Shown here: piece after piece, positions 1 through 10,600 of the stretch
Numbering within the stretch: position 1 is the first letter of the stretch
Layout of the letters: every line of letters begins with the position of its first letter
Program-made: the position numbers and the translations under genes
Source: a virus
Direction: 5' to 3' (one strand)
Virus record (IMG/VR): IMGVR_UViG_3300030098_001720
Coordinates: 1 to 32,406 of that record
Length of the DNA: 32,406 bases
The notes under the pieces: model-generated
Told to the model about the DNA's origin: nothing
Seen by the model: only the letters and a program-made list of their open reading frames with translations
Database searches by the model: none

Positions 1-1
1 G

Positions 2-325
2 TTATATGAGAAGATAAATCATACTTTTGATTGGACTACCTTAACTGGTTGGGATACAGTACGTTGTAATATAGTATGGTTCTTTGATTGGGTCGATCTA
101 CCTAGACCTATTCAAGATTATATTGTAGCTAAAACAGCATCTATTGTATCTAGTCGTATAATAGGAGATAGAGGACAATATCAAATACTACAACAAAGAG
201 AATTAGATAATAGAGCTAAAGCTTTAGAGTATGAATGTAATCAAGGTGATTATACTTTCTTCGGACATAAACGTGGTGAAAAAGTATATGATTCTTATAA
301 ACCTTACCAAGCCCTATATAGATAA
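2..325 (+). CDS. Tail tubular protein A (gp11-like), C-terminal part only
   Basis: The window opens inside this gene; about 107 C-terminal residues remain, ending KPYQALYR. Frame 2 is open from the first base to the TAA at 323-325, which overlaps the ATG of the next gene by one base. The segment with LPRPIQDYIVAKTA and then RIIGDRGQYQ fits the C-terminal helices of T7 gp11-type gatekeeper proteins, which form the dodecameric ring between portal and nozzle. The position directly before a gp12-like gene supports this. The family call rests on synteny plus this short motif; the N-terminus cannot be judged. Confidence 0.8.
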   Translation, partial: LYEKINHTFDWTTLTGWDTVRCNIVWFFDWVDLPRPIQDYIVAKTASIVSSRIIGDRGQYQILQQRELDNRAKALEYECNQGDYTFFGHKRGEKVYDSYKPYQALYR

Positions 326-3153
326 TGGCAGCTGTAACTCAAACAATTCCAAATTATTTAGGTGGTGTATCTAACCAACCTGATGATAAAAAATTACCAG
401 GTCAAGTTAGAGATGCATTGAATGCATACCCTGATCCTACATTTGGATTAACTAAAAGACCTGGTTTAAAATTCTTAGCACAACTGACTGATGGTAGCTC
501 AGCTTTTGATAATAATGATCTAGATACTGCTAAATGGTTTTACTTTAATCAAGCTTCTGATGAGAAGTATGTTGGTTGTATAGTAGGAGCTTCTAGTAGT
601 CCTCATGGTCAGATACATATATGGAATACAACCGATCTAGTTAAGTGTACTGTAAATTATCATAGTGCAGCTAGAGCTTATTTAGATGCTGTTAATTCTA
701 TTGATTATGATGTACTATCTATAAGGGATAATTCAATCATAACAAATAAAACTAAAGTAATAACAAAAGTAGCTGGTGATAGTTTTACAGCAGGTACTGT
801 AGGTACTGTTAGAATACATTTAGCTGAGTATAGTCAAAAATACACTATCACTTTAAATGGATCTGATTTTATATTAAACACTTATGCTGCTAACACAGCA
901 TCTAGCGATAGTGATGTTACTAACTTTTTAAGTGTTAATGATATATTAACTGGTTTAAAGGATGGTTCAAATACTGGTGGTACCTACAGTGGTGCTGCTG
1001 GTGGAGTGAATGGGGTTTCAGGTATAACAGCTACTATCATAGGATCATCTTTAGAATTAACTGGTACTTCTGCTTTTACTCTTACAGTTAAAGGTGGTAG
1101 AAGTGGTGAATCTTTAACTTCTTATCAAGATGAAGTAGAATCTAGCACAGAATTATCTTCTAAATCTAAGCATAACAGGATCGTTACAGTTAAAAATACA
1201 ACTTCTTCATTCGATACTTATTATGCTAAATTTGACGCTGCTGATAACTCTTCTGGTGATGGTAATTGGATTGAAACTTTAAAACCTGGTGAAACTAAAG
1301 GGCTAACTGAGTCTACTATGCCTCATCATTTGTATCGTACTGCTAAAAATACTTTCTCTTTTAGTGCTATAAATGGTGTACAACATGACGGATCTGCAGC
1401 TACTGAAAATAGTATAGCTTCCCATAAGTGGACTGCAAGAACAGTAGGTGATGATACTACTAACTCTGACCCTACATTTGTAGGTACCACTATACAACAA
1501 TCTTTCTTTTACAATAATAGACTAGGATTCCTTACAGAAGATAATGTGTCTATGAGTCAAGCAGCTGATCATTTTAATTTTTATATGACTTCAGCACAGA
1601 CTACTACTGATGCTGATCCTATAGATCTCAACTGCTCTAGTACTGAACCAGCTAATCTACATGCTATCATACCTACAGCAGGTGGTTTATTATTATTTAG
1701 TCAGAATCAACAATTTATAATGTTCTCTGCTGATGGTAATCTCAAACCATCTACAGCATTAATTCGTACTTTGTCTAATTATAAAATGGACAAAGATATA
1801 GACCCAGTTGATGTAGGTACTGAAATTAACTTCTTAAGTAAGACACATACTACAGCTGGTTTTACTAGAATATTTGCTATGGTATCATCTGGTGCTGGCT
1901 CTCCTCCTACTGTAGTAGATATAGGACGTTCAGTGTCTGAATACATACCAGTTGCTGTGGATAATTTGACTGCTAATTCACAGAATAATTTCATTGCAAT
2001 GTATGGTAAGACATTAGATAAGGTGTATTTCTTTAGAAAATATAATGATGGAGAACGTGATTTAATGCAGACTTGGTTTAACTGGCAGTTACCAGGTAAT
2101 GTCCATTATGTCACTACTGATTCAGATACTTTATATACTGTAGTTAAAACAGGTACAGGTGGTGCCGCTAGGTATGTATTATGTAGTGCTACATTAACAC
2201 AAACTCCTGAAGAAACTATCATTACTACAGCAGATGGTCAGCAGGTAAACCCTCATATGGACTTTTATACAGCTGCTACTAATGGATTATCAGGTGGCTC
2301 AGAGAAGAAAGTTGTATATGATTCTACTAATGATTTTTCTAAATGTTACATACCTTATTCTGATGTAACTACATTAACCCCTGTTGTTGTTATTGCTGGT
2401 AATGCTACTTCTAATTTCTCTGGTACTACTGAGTCTGGTTTTACAATTACTCCAACCCGTGCCTCAGATAGTGATGGTACCTATTTCAAAATCAAAAATA
2501 AAGACCTCTCAGGTCAAGCGGCAAACGTATATGTAGGTTATAAATATAATTATGATATAACATTACCTAAATTATACTTTAGACCTGATCCTAATAGAAC
2601 AGATTATACTGCTTCTTTAACTGTAGCTAGGTGTAAATTTTCTATTGGTAAATCTAGTGTAGTAGGTTTTAAATTAAAAAGAAAAGGCGTACAAGCTGCT
2701 ACACAATCCTTTACAGGAGATGGTAGTACTACAGCTTTCTCACCTGATTTTACTGTTAAAGATAAAGCAGATGTAATAGTTAAAAAGAATGGTGCTAAAC
2801 AATTATTAACTACTGATTATACAGTAGCAGATCATGCTACTAATCCAGATCAGATTACAGTTACCTTTGGTACAGCCCCTGCAGCTGCTAGTACTGCAGC
2901 TAATGTAACTACATCTGCTGACACTGTTGAAATATATATAGATAATTGGTATACTATACAACCAACACAAGATGCTAATTACTACTTAGGAGATGATGTA
3001 CCTATTGAAGAGCAGAATACTTTTGTAGTACCTATACATCAAAAAACTGATAACTATACTTTAAGAGTCTTTAGTGACTCACCATTTCCTGTAGCTTTAA
3101 CTTCTATGGCTTGGGAAGGTAACTATTCACCCCGCTATTATAGACGAACATGA
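325..3153 (+). CDS. Tail tubular protein B / nozzle (gp12-like)
   Basis: This 942-residue protein forms the tail nozzle that closes the T7-like tail and holds the fibres. The N-terminus (NYLGGVSNQPDDKKLPGQ, then GLTKRPGLKFL by residue 50) matches the gp12 signature of a GVSQQP-like motif followed by GL.KRP. It is longer than T7 gp12 (about 794 residues). Part of the extra length is a beta-rich insert at about residues 796-871 (FTGDGSTTAF ... ITVTFGTAPA ... VEIY), which looks like the N-terminal module of the tail fibre encoded at 11535. The start overlaps the upstream stop by one base and the end overlaps the next gene by 4 nt, so translation is probably coupled. The nozzle assignment is firm; the function of the insert is inferred. 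Confidence 0.92.
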   Translation: MAAVTQTIPNYLGGVSNQPDDKKLPGQVRDALNAYPDPTFGLTKRPGLKFLAQLTDGSSAFDNNDLDTAKWFYFNQASDEKYVGCIVGASSSPHGQIHIWNTTDLVKCTVNYHSAARAYLDAVNSIDYDVLSIRDNSIITNKTKVITKVAGDSFTAGTVGTVRIHLAEYSQKYTITLNGSDFILNTYAANTASSDSDVTNFLSVNDILTGLKDGSNTGGTYSGAAGGVNGVSGITATIIGSSLELTGTSAFTLTVKGGRSGESLTSYQDEVESSTELSSKSKHNRIVTVKNTTSSFDTYYAKFDAADNSSGDGNWIETLKPGETKGLTESTMPHHLYRTAKNTFSFSAINGVQHDGSAATENSIASHKWTARTVGDDTTNSDPTFVGTTIQQSFFYNNRLGFLTEDNVSMSQAADHFNFYMTSAQTTTDADPIDLNCSSTEPANLHAIIPTAGGLLLFSQNQQFIMFSADGNLKPSTALIRTLSNYKMDKDIDPVDVGTEINFLSKTHTTAGFTRIFAMVSSGAGSPPTVVDIGRSVSEYIPVAVDNLTANSQNNFIAMYGKTLDKVYFFRKYNDGERDLMQTWFNWQLPGNVHYVTTDSDTLYTVVKTGTGGAARYVLCSATLTQTPEETIITTADGQQVNPHMDFYTAATNGLSGGSEKKVVYDSTNDFSKCYIPYSDVTTLTPVVVIAGNATSNFSGTTESGFTITPTRASDSDGTYFKIKNKDLSGQAANVYVGYKYNYDITLPKLYFRPDPNRTDYTASLTVARCKFSIGKSSVVGFKLKRKGVQAATQSFTGDGSTTAFSPDFTVKDKADVIVKKNGAKQLLTTDYTVADHATNPDQITVTFGTAPAAASTAANVTTSADTVEIYIDNWYTIQPTQDANYYLGDDVPIEEQNTFVVPIHQKTDNYTLRVFSDSPFPVALTSMAWEGNYSPRYYRRT

Positions 3154-3578
3154 CCCAAAAACTCCACCTAGTTGATACCGATATGGTACAAGACATTTGG
3201 CCTTTAGCTAGACCTTTAGTAGAGAAAGCATTAGCACATTCTGAAGGTCAGATGTTATCAGCAGATGCACTGAGAATGATTCTCAATAACAAACAGCAGT
3301 TGTGGGTAGGTTTTGAAGAAGACATACTTTTCACAGCTGTTGTTACTGAGTTAATAAATTATCCTAGACATAAAATACTTAGAATTATAACTTTTGCTAC
3401 TCAAACAGGTTATGGTATGGATCATTGGTATGACACCATTGTTGATACATTAACTATGTTTGGTCGTAGTTTAGGCTGTAATGCTTTAGAAGCTTGGTGT
3501 AGAAAAGGTTTAGCTAGGAAGTTAGATTGGGAACATAACTACACAGTAATTAACAAACCTATTAAATTAGAGGAATAA
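3150..3578 (+). CDS. Internal virion protein, gp13-like, GNAT-like fold
   Basis: A 142-residue protein starting at an ATG that overlaps the nozzle stop by 4 nt. Size (T7 gp13 is 138 residues) and position between gp12 and gp14 analogues fit the T7 gp13 family, which is needed for virion maturation. The sequence reads like an acetyltransferase-type (GNAT) fold: a beta segment LWVGFEEDILFTAVVTEL, a helix after GYGMDHWYDTIVD, then LGCNALEAWCRKGLARKLDW. No catalytic activity is implied, because phage gp13-like proteins are structural. The neighbours are all virion genes. The call rests on synteny, length and fold resemblance. Confidence 0.75.
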   Translation: MTQKLHLVDTDMVQDIWPLARPLVEKALAHSEGQMLSADALRMILNNKQQLWVGFEEDILFTAVVTELINYPRHKILRIITFATQTGYGMDHWYDTIVDTLTMFGRSLGCNALEAWCRKGLARKLDWEHNYTVINKPIKLEE

Positions 3579-3582
3579 TCCT

Positions 3583-5055
3583 ATGAGTAAAGGCGGGGGT
3601 GGCGGCGGCTACGATCCTGGTCCACAATATGAATATGATAAAGAAAAGTTAATATTTGATTACGAACAGGCGAAGGATAATTACCATCGTCAACAAGATG
3701 CTTATGAAATGCAGCTATGGAATCGTAATCAGAATTTAGATTTTCAAGATCAAGAGCGTATTGAAGCTTGGCAACATAAGCAGGATATGGCAACTTATGA
3801 TTTTAATAATCAAGTTGCAGCAAGGATAGCTAGTGAAGAAGCTGTTGGAAAACAGTTATATTATAATGAATTAGCTGAAGAAATAGGTATTAATGATGCT
3901 ACTCGACAATATAATGAACGATTAACATCTTTAGGATTTCAATTTGAAGAAGTATTTCAAAAATTATACGATACAGAAGAGTCTGCTTTCTTTGATAAAC
4001 GTGGTATAAGGCAGAATTTATTTCAAGAAAAGAAAGGATTAGGTTTAAAAAAAGAAGGTGTTGGACTTAGTTTTAAAGATATGGCAGGTAAAGCTGGTTT
4101 AGAGTTGGAAGGTTTAACTACACAACGTAAAGGTAAACAAGCCGAGTTATCTGCTAAAGCTCAAAAGTTAGGTATAGATTCAATGAAAGCTGCAGGTCAA
4201 GCAGCTGCAATGGGTCAGACTGGAAGAACAGCTAGAAAGAATCTTCAATCTATAATGGCTAGTTTCGGTAGGGAACAGGCTATCTTATCAGATGTGTTAG
4301 AGAATTCAAATAGTCAATATGATCAACAATTTGCACAAATAAATCAAAATGTAGATGCTAGTACTAGACAGACTAATCTTTCTTATAAACAAGTAGCTGC
4401 TGATATTGCTAATGCGGAAACTAATGCAGATTTCCAAATACAAAAAGTAGGGATGCAAGTCAGTCAGGCTGAAAGAGGCGCTGCAAGAAGCGAACGTCAG
4501 TTAAAAGAAAGTATGAAGAGTGCTCAAGATCAGTTACAATCTGAAAAGTCTGCACTTGCTTTGCAGAAGTTCTCTGCTGATATGTCAGCTGAAGCTAGCT
4601 TGGCACCTGAACCTAGTATGCCTCCACAACCTAAACCACCAGTTAAACTTCCTAGACCTAAGAGTATGGAACCAGCAGCACCTCCTAGCTGGGATAGAAT
4701 ACCTAAACCTAGAAGAGGTACAGCAGGATCTAGTGCAGGCGCTCTTAGTAACTTCCTTGGTGCTGCAGGTACAGTTGCTGGTATCATTGGTACTGTAGCT
4801 ACTGTTGCTCCAATGCTATCAGATGATAGATTAAAGTATAATATAAATAAAGTAGGTAATTCTAAAAAAGGTATACCTATCTATACATTTAAATATAGAT
4901 TTGATGGTAAACATGGACCTACTTATAAGGGTACATCTGCTCAAGATTTAATCGCAATGGGTCGTGAAGATGCCGTTGTACAAAAAGAAAAAGACGGATT
5001 CTATTCTGTTGACTACAGTAAGCTGGATGTTGACATGGAAGTCGTTACAACCTAA
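3583..5055 (+). CDS. Internal core protein (gp14 position) with C-terminal S74 chaperone domain
   Basis: 490 residues. It begins with a glycine run (SKGGGGGGYDPGP) and continues with long Gln/Glu/Lys-rich helices with coiled-coil character to about residue 340. A Pro/Lys-rich linker (about 345-385) and a hydrophobic Gly/Ala segment (about 388-412, ending GIIGTVATVAPML) follow. At the C-terminus is SDDRLKYNI and then GTSAQDLIAMG and YSVDYSKL, the signature of the Peptidase_S74 / endosialidase-type intramolecular chaperone. The SDxRxK motif keeps the Ser (about 413) and Lys (about 418) used for self-cleavage in characterised members. In T7 this position holds gp14 (196 residues), an ejected outer-membrane pore protein, and the hydrophobic segment could do the same here. 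A GAGG just upstream is a plausible ribosome site. Confidence 0.78.
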   Translation: MSKGGGGGGYDPGPQYEYDKEKLIFDYEQAKDNYHRQQDAYEMQLWNRNQNLDFQDQERIEAWQHKQDMATYDFNNQVAARIASEEAVGKQLYYNELAEEIGINDATRQYNERLTSLGFQFEEVFQKLYDTEESAFFDKRGIRQNLFQEKKGLGLKKEGVGLSFKDMAGKAGLELEGLTTQRKGKQAELSAKAQKLGIDSMKAAGQAAAMGQTGRTARKNLQSIMASFGREQAILSDVLENSNSQYDQQFAQINQNVDASTRQTNLSYKQVAADIANAETNADFQIQKVGMQVSQAERGAARSERQLKESMKSAQDQLQSEKSALALQKFSADMSAEASLAPEPSMPPQPKPPVKLPRPKSMEPAAPPSWDRIPKPRRGTAGSSAGALSNFLGAAGTVAGIIGTVATVAPMLSDDRLKYNINKVGNSKKGIPIYTFKYRFDGKHGPTYKGTSAQDLIAMGREDAVVQKEKDGFYSVDYSKLDVDMEVVTT

Positions 5056-5064
5056 CATTAACTA

Positions 5065-7686
5065 ATGTCTCTATATAAAGGGTACGCCCAACAAAGAGGC
5101 TTCGATCCAATCAAAGTTCCTGATCCATCTGAAAAAATCCGCCGACAAGGTCTAAGGGCTTTGCAACAGATGAATGAGAACTTTGAATTTGAACGAAACC
5201 AATCACGTCAAATTGTACAAGCCTTTGACGATAATTTTAAATTAGAAGAAAATCTTAGAGATCAGAACTTTAAAGATCAGAAATCATATAATGAAATGAT
5301 GGCGAGAGCTAAGTTTCGTAATATGGAGGTCTCAATTAATGATGCTAAGAGGAAATCTGCAAGAGGTAATCAAACTTTAAATAACCTTAAAGCAATAGCT
5401 GCTTTCTCACAGCAAGCTGGTGATGCTTATATGAAGGTTGAGACTCAAAGAAGAAAAAACATAGATTCATATGTTAGCTCTGTAGTCGAAGATCATGATT
5501 TACAACCTTGGCAGACTAGAGCTTTAATAAATGCTAAAGAAGGGCTAAGAGCAGGTGTTAAAGATATAAACACATTAAGAAATGAACTAGAGTTACAACA
5601 TGTCCCAATAGAAGATATAAACAAACTAGTTCGTGCTGGTGGTTATACACGCTTTGCTATTAACAGAGCACAAGCAAAAAGACATGCAGAAGGTTTTGAT
5701 TTGTATCTAGCACGTAGAGGAAATGAAACTCTAGATGGATTCAATATGAATCTTAACACTGCAATAGCTACAAATTCACCTGTATTACCAGCAATGTTAT
5801 CTCGCTTGTCGAGTGACTATAGTAAGGATAAGGAAGGTAATCCCTTATTTGATGATAAAGTACGTTCAGAATCTGGTTATAATGCAACTATAAGAGAAAC
5901 AAAAGGTAAGTGGTCACAAAGAGCCGCTCGTCTAGATAAAGAGCAATCGTTTAAAGAAAGAGCTGAAGATGACGTACATCTATTATCAGCTTATATAGGT
6001 AATAAATCTAATAGTACAGATATAATTGGACCTGAAGGTTTATTTGTAATGGTACAAGATTTAGCTGGTAACCTTGAAGGATTATCAAGACATGAACGTA
6101 GTAGAAGACTTAAGGCTGCTAAGGAACGTGTCTTAGCTGCAGCTAAGCTTGGTATTCCAAGAGGTCAAATTAATTATGCATGGCTTGAAGGTATAGACGA
6201 TCTTAAGGTAGGTCCAGGTACAGGTATTGAGGTACCAGGATTAAAAGGTGGTAAAGCTGTATTAGCTTCAAAGCACTTTCCTAACTTTATAAATGATTTA
6301 AAAGATTTATATAAAGAACAGTCAGATTTTGAACAGAGAGAAATAGATAGAGCAGAAGGTATAAATGAATTAGAAGGTAAAGTGTTTAGAAAGAAAGTTA
6401 GAGACCTCATTAGCAACAAAGATTATAATCGTGAATTATTATCTCAGTCATATAGTGAAGCTATTTCAAGAGGTAAAAATAATCCTAATAGTAGTTGGAC
6501 AAAAGCTGCTCAAGAAATAGCAGATGTACAAAGTAAACATAATAACAGCGAGAATGATGCTTATGGAGAATCTTGGATATCTTCTAGGGTTGCTCAAGGT
6601 ATGGAAATTACAGTACCTGAAATAGAAGCATTAAATATGAGCGTAGGTGCTACAAAAAAAGCAAAAGAACTTTTACCAGGATATAGTCGTCTTGTACCTT
6701 ATTCAACCAAGAACAAGGATGGTACTAGAGACCGTCTTGAGAAAGCAATTGTTCCAAAGCTGAATCAACTTATAAAGAGAACTTCTGATTATGGAATGAG
6801 TTCAACTTGGGGAGATCAGAAACTATTTGCGATGTCAGAAGCTGCTAGCTATTATAGAAATTATCTAGAAACTGAAGGTAAGAGTGATGATCATGAAGGA
6901 GCTTATAAAGCTGCAAGAGCTGCGATATTGAAAGATATGGATTCTAACACAGGTGATTGGGAACGAGTAACACTTGCTAATGGTCAAGTAGAATTTAAAA
7001 GAGGTTTAACAACAGCAGAAGATGTAATTGAAATCAATAGAGAACAACTAGGTAGAGAGTTATGGAACGACCCTAGCTTAATACATAGTAAATTATATTT
7101 TGATAAAGCTTCATTAAAAATGTTCTCATCTAAAGTAAACAAAGGTATTTATACACAAATGCCTGTTAGAGCAAGTTTAATAGAATCAGCAAGTAATGGA
7201 AGGGTTAAAGGTATAGATGCTTTACAAGCTAATTTACAACTTCTAAGGAATCAAGAAATTGCTCTAACTGGTGCTTCTGATATTCAATTATTACCAGATG
7301 AGTATGTTAACAAACATAGACAATTAGAAAAGTGTTTAACACCAAAAGGTTTGGCATTTGCTAATTCTTATAATCTAGTTGATGTCAATAAAGGTTGTAT
7401 GTCTACTAAACAAGATGGTAGTATTGGTATGCCTGCTTATAATATGACTCAAGTTATTAAACAAGAAAGATTAACTAACGAGTTAGAAGAAGGTAAACTT
7501 GATGAGACACAAACGGCTTATAAATCATTTGTACTTGATAGAATAAATAATTTCTTAGCAAATAAAGGTGATACTTTTGAAAGCCCATTTGGTTGGAGAG
7601 ATCCTGCTGTATGCAATGAAGAGACTTGTAAGTATTTATGGGGTATAGGTTTCTATACACAGTCTTTAGAACAGGAGGTTAGATAA
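5065..7686 (+). CDS. Internal virion protein (gp15-like)
   Basis: 873 residues, mostly charged and helical, with no recognisable enzyme motif. Place and size between the gp14- and gp16-like genes fit T7 gp15 (about 747 residues), an inner-core protein ejected to build the periplasmic channel. The N-terminal 130 residues (SLYKGYAQQRGFDPIKVPDPSEK, then Arg/Gln/Asn-rich helices) look like the start of marine podovirus core proteins. The C-terminus holds several Cys residues (CMST, VCNEETCKYLW) that could form a disulfide or metal site. The stop lies directly before the next ATG and the tail of this gene carries that gene's strong AGGAGG. The function is inferred from order and composition. Confidence 0.75.
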   Translation: MSLYKGYAQQRGFDPIKVPDPSEKIRRQGLRALQQMNENFEFERNQSRQIVQAFDDNFKLEENLRDQNFKDQKSYNEMMARAKFRNMEVSINDAKRKSARGNQTLNNLKAIAAFSQQAGDAYMKVETQRRKNIDSYVSSVVEDHDLQPWQTRALINAKEGLRAGVKDINTLRNELELQHVPIEDINKLVRAGGYTRFAINRAQAKRHAEGFDLYLARRGNETLDGFNMNLNTAIATNSPVLPAMLSRLSSDYSKDKEGNPLFDDKVRSESGYNATIRETKGKWSQRAARLDKEQSFKERAEDDVHLLSAYIGNKSNSTDIIGPEGLFVMVQDLAGNLEGLSRHERSRRLKAAKERVLAAAKLGIPRGQINYAWLEGIDDLKVGPGTGIEVPGLKGGKAVLASKHFPNFINDLKDLYKEQSDFEQREIDRAEGINELEGKVFRKKVRDLISNKDYNRELLSQSYSEAISRGKNNPNSSWTKAAQEIADVQSKHNNSENDAYGESWISSRVAQGMEITVPEIEALNMSVGATKKAKELLPGYSRLVPYSTKNKDGTRDRLEKAIVPKLNQLIKRTSDYGMSSTWGDQKLFAMSEAASYYRNYLETEGKSDDHEGAYKAARAAILKDMDSNTGDWERVTLANGQVEFKRGLTTAEDVIEINREQLGRELWNDPSLIHSKLYFDKASLKMFSSKVNKGIYTQMPVRASLIESASNGRVKGIDALQANLQLLRNQEIALTGASDIQLLPDEYVNKHRQLEKCLTPKGLAFANSYNLVDVNKGCMSTKQDGSIGMPAYNMTQVIKQERLTNELEEGKLDETQTAYKSFVLDRINNFLANKGDTFESPFGWRDPAVCNEETCKYLWGIGFYTQSLEQEVR

Positions 7687-10600
7687 ATGAATGAAGAAGA
7701 ATTTATAGTAAACCCTGCTCTTAAAGCTCAAGATGAATGGGAAGCAAATCGAGTCCGGTTACAAGACGAAGAAGAAGCTGAAAGAATTGAAAATGCTGAA
7801 GCAGCAAAGCAAGCTGATGAAGAAGAACGTAGAAAACCTTGGACTTATAAGATACCAGTTTATGGTGCTATAGAAGAAAATGTAATAGATCCAATGGCTT
7901 TAGGTGTAGTTGATTTTGTATCTGATGCTGTAGGTCTTGTACCTTGGTTAAAGCCTATTGATAATTGGTGGGATAATAATTCACCAAGATCCAAACATCC
8001 TGCTCATAAACTTATAAGAGATGCATCTTCTGTTATTATACCTAGTATGTTAGGAGGTGGCGCTGTTGTAGGTTCTGCTAAAGCTGCTACAGCTGCAATG
8101 AAAATACCTAAATATGCTAAAACATTAGGTGCTGTTGCTGCTTATACTGGTGTAGATACAGGTGTAGCTATGATATCATCTCATTCAAAAACAGATGATA
8201 ATATGGCAGCTACTCTTAATAACTGGTTAGGTTGGAATATACCTTGGGCTACTAGAGATAGTGATAGTCCAGATGTACGTTGGAAAAAGAATGTATTTGA
8301 GAATGCATCACTTTCTGGTGCTGTAGAACTCCTTGGCGCTGCTTTTACATTCGGTAGAAAAGCAAGACTTTTCCCTAGAGATGCAGGTGCTGAACAAGCT
8401 ATAAACTCACGTACTACACAATTAGAATTATTTACTGATCCAGTAGATGCTTCGATAAAACCACGCATTAACGCTAGAAAAGCTGCACAAAGTATTGAAA
8501 CAACTGAAGCTTTAAAAGCCGATCCATTAGGAGAAAAAGGTTACAATGCTTTTGTTAATGATATTGGTCCTGATGCTCCTGGTAAAGCTGTAGTCAACTT
8601 AGAACCTGATCCATTAATGGCTAAGTTAGATCAGACACGTATACAAAATAATATAGGCACTAAGAATGGTAGAATGGCTCCTGTTGCTGATGAAGCTTTT
8701 AACAGGAAACTTATGACTGCTATTAAAGGTAGTGACCGTGCTAGACAGTTAGATAAACTATTTGATTCTATATCACCTAATTTCGATGCTATTGTTTTTG
8801 ATGGTGTGCAGGATGTTAAAGTAACAGCAGAGCAAATGAATAGGTCTGTAGATAATCTAACACAAGCTATATTTGGTAGAGACCTAAGTTTTAAAGAGTT
8901 TGAATTTATAGTAGATGATATGAAGAGTACAGTCTTTAATTCTAATCAAATTCTAGATGAAGAAAATTGGATTGTAGCTTCTAAATCATTTAAAAAAGCA
9001 TATGAAAATATATTCGATCCTAATCAAATGAGAGCTTCTGCAATGGTTGCTCAAAATGCAGCTGAAAATGTATCAGATTTAGCTACAGCAGCACGTATGA
9101 TAGGAGATGAAGCTGATACTTCTAGACAGATGGAGCTTATTTTTAAAAAGCTTAATCTACTTAGTACTGAAGTTAAAGCTAATGAATTTATAGTCAGTAA
9201 AGCTAGAGAGTATAAAAAGTTAAAAGAATCAGGTGATGTAGATGGTATTGTAAGATGGATGAATCGTCAAGGTTCTGACTTTGATGACTATATAGCTGAT
9301 ATTAAAGTAAAGAATAATAAGTTAGAACAAGAACTAACTACTATAGCAAAAGAACAACCAGCATATCTTAAACCATTTAAAGAGATCTATGATGCTACAA
9401 ATGGTAAAGTAGATGATCTTGACAAGATGCATAAATTTGTTGAGAAACATATAGGTATGATTAAAAAGGGTATTATTGATCAAGACCCTGAAGTACCTAG
9501 TATGATCATTAAAGGTTTACATGCAGCCAGGATTAATGGAGTCTTAGGTGGTATAGCTCCTATCAGAGCTGCACTTGGTAATAGTACTATGACTGTTCTT
9601 AAACCTCTTGCTGCTTTTGCTGGTGCTGCAGTTTCAGAGAATAGACGTGGTTTATTCAAAAGAGCTTGGTATACTTATAATGGTTTAAGTGAGAACTTCC
9701 AGCGTGCATTTAAAGTTATGTCAGATGAGTGGCGTTTGGCAAATGCTCATCCTGAAGAAGCTATGATGCGAGGTAGAGCTGATTTAAGATTAGCTCAAAT
9801 GGAGAAGTTAGAATATATGGATTCAGTTGCTGAAGCTTGGAGAGCTGAAGGAGAATTCGGTAAAGTAGCAGCATGGAACATGGCAAGAGGTTTAACCTGG
9901 TGGAACAAACAACAATTTGTACGCTATGGTACTAATGCTTTATATGCTATTGATGGTTTTACTAACTCTTTCATGGCTAGCGGTATGGCTAGAGCTAGAG
10001 CATATGATGAAGTACTCCATAAAAGTAAAGGTGCTATGGATTTTGATGAGTTATTTGATAAAACTCAAAGAAGACTCTATGATGAAATGTTTGATAGCAA
10101 TGGCGTCTTAACAGATAAAGCTGCTAAATTTGCTTCACAAGAAATAGCACTTAATATAGATAATGATGTTGTTAAACGTTTTGAAACATTTTTAGATGCG
10201 GTACCAGCTGCTAAAACTCTATTCCTATTCCCTAGAACTGGTGTAAATGCTACTGAATTAGCATGGTCTTTTGCTCCTATGAGTAATTTAGGACCAGCTA
10301 TGACTAGAGCACGTAGAGTATTAGGTGCTAAAACAGGATCTGCTAAATTAGCTGCACTAGCTGAACATGGTATTACACCACAAACAGGTCAAAACATGGA
10401 TATAGCTTTCCAAAGTTTAAAAGCTGAATATATTGGACGTCAGATCATGGGTAGTTCTGTGGTTATGGGTGTAGGTATATGGGCTATGGAAGGTAATATT
10501 ACTGGATCTGGACCACAAGATGCTGCTGAAAGACAACGCATGATGAGAATGGGTTGGAAACCTTGGTCTATTAAGAACCCTGTTACAGGTGAATGGAGGA

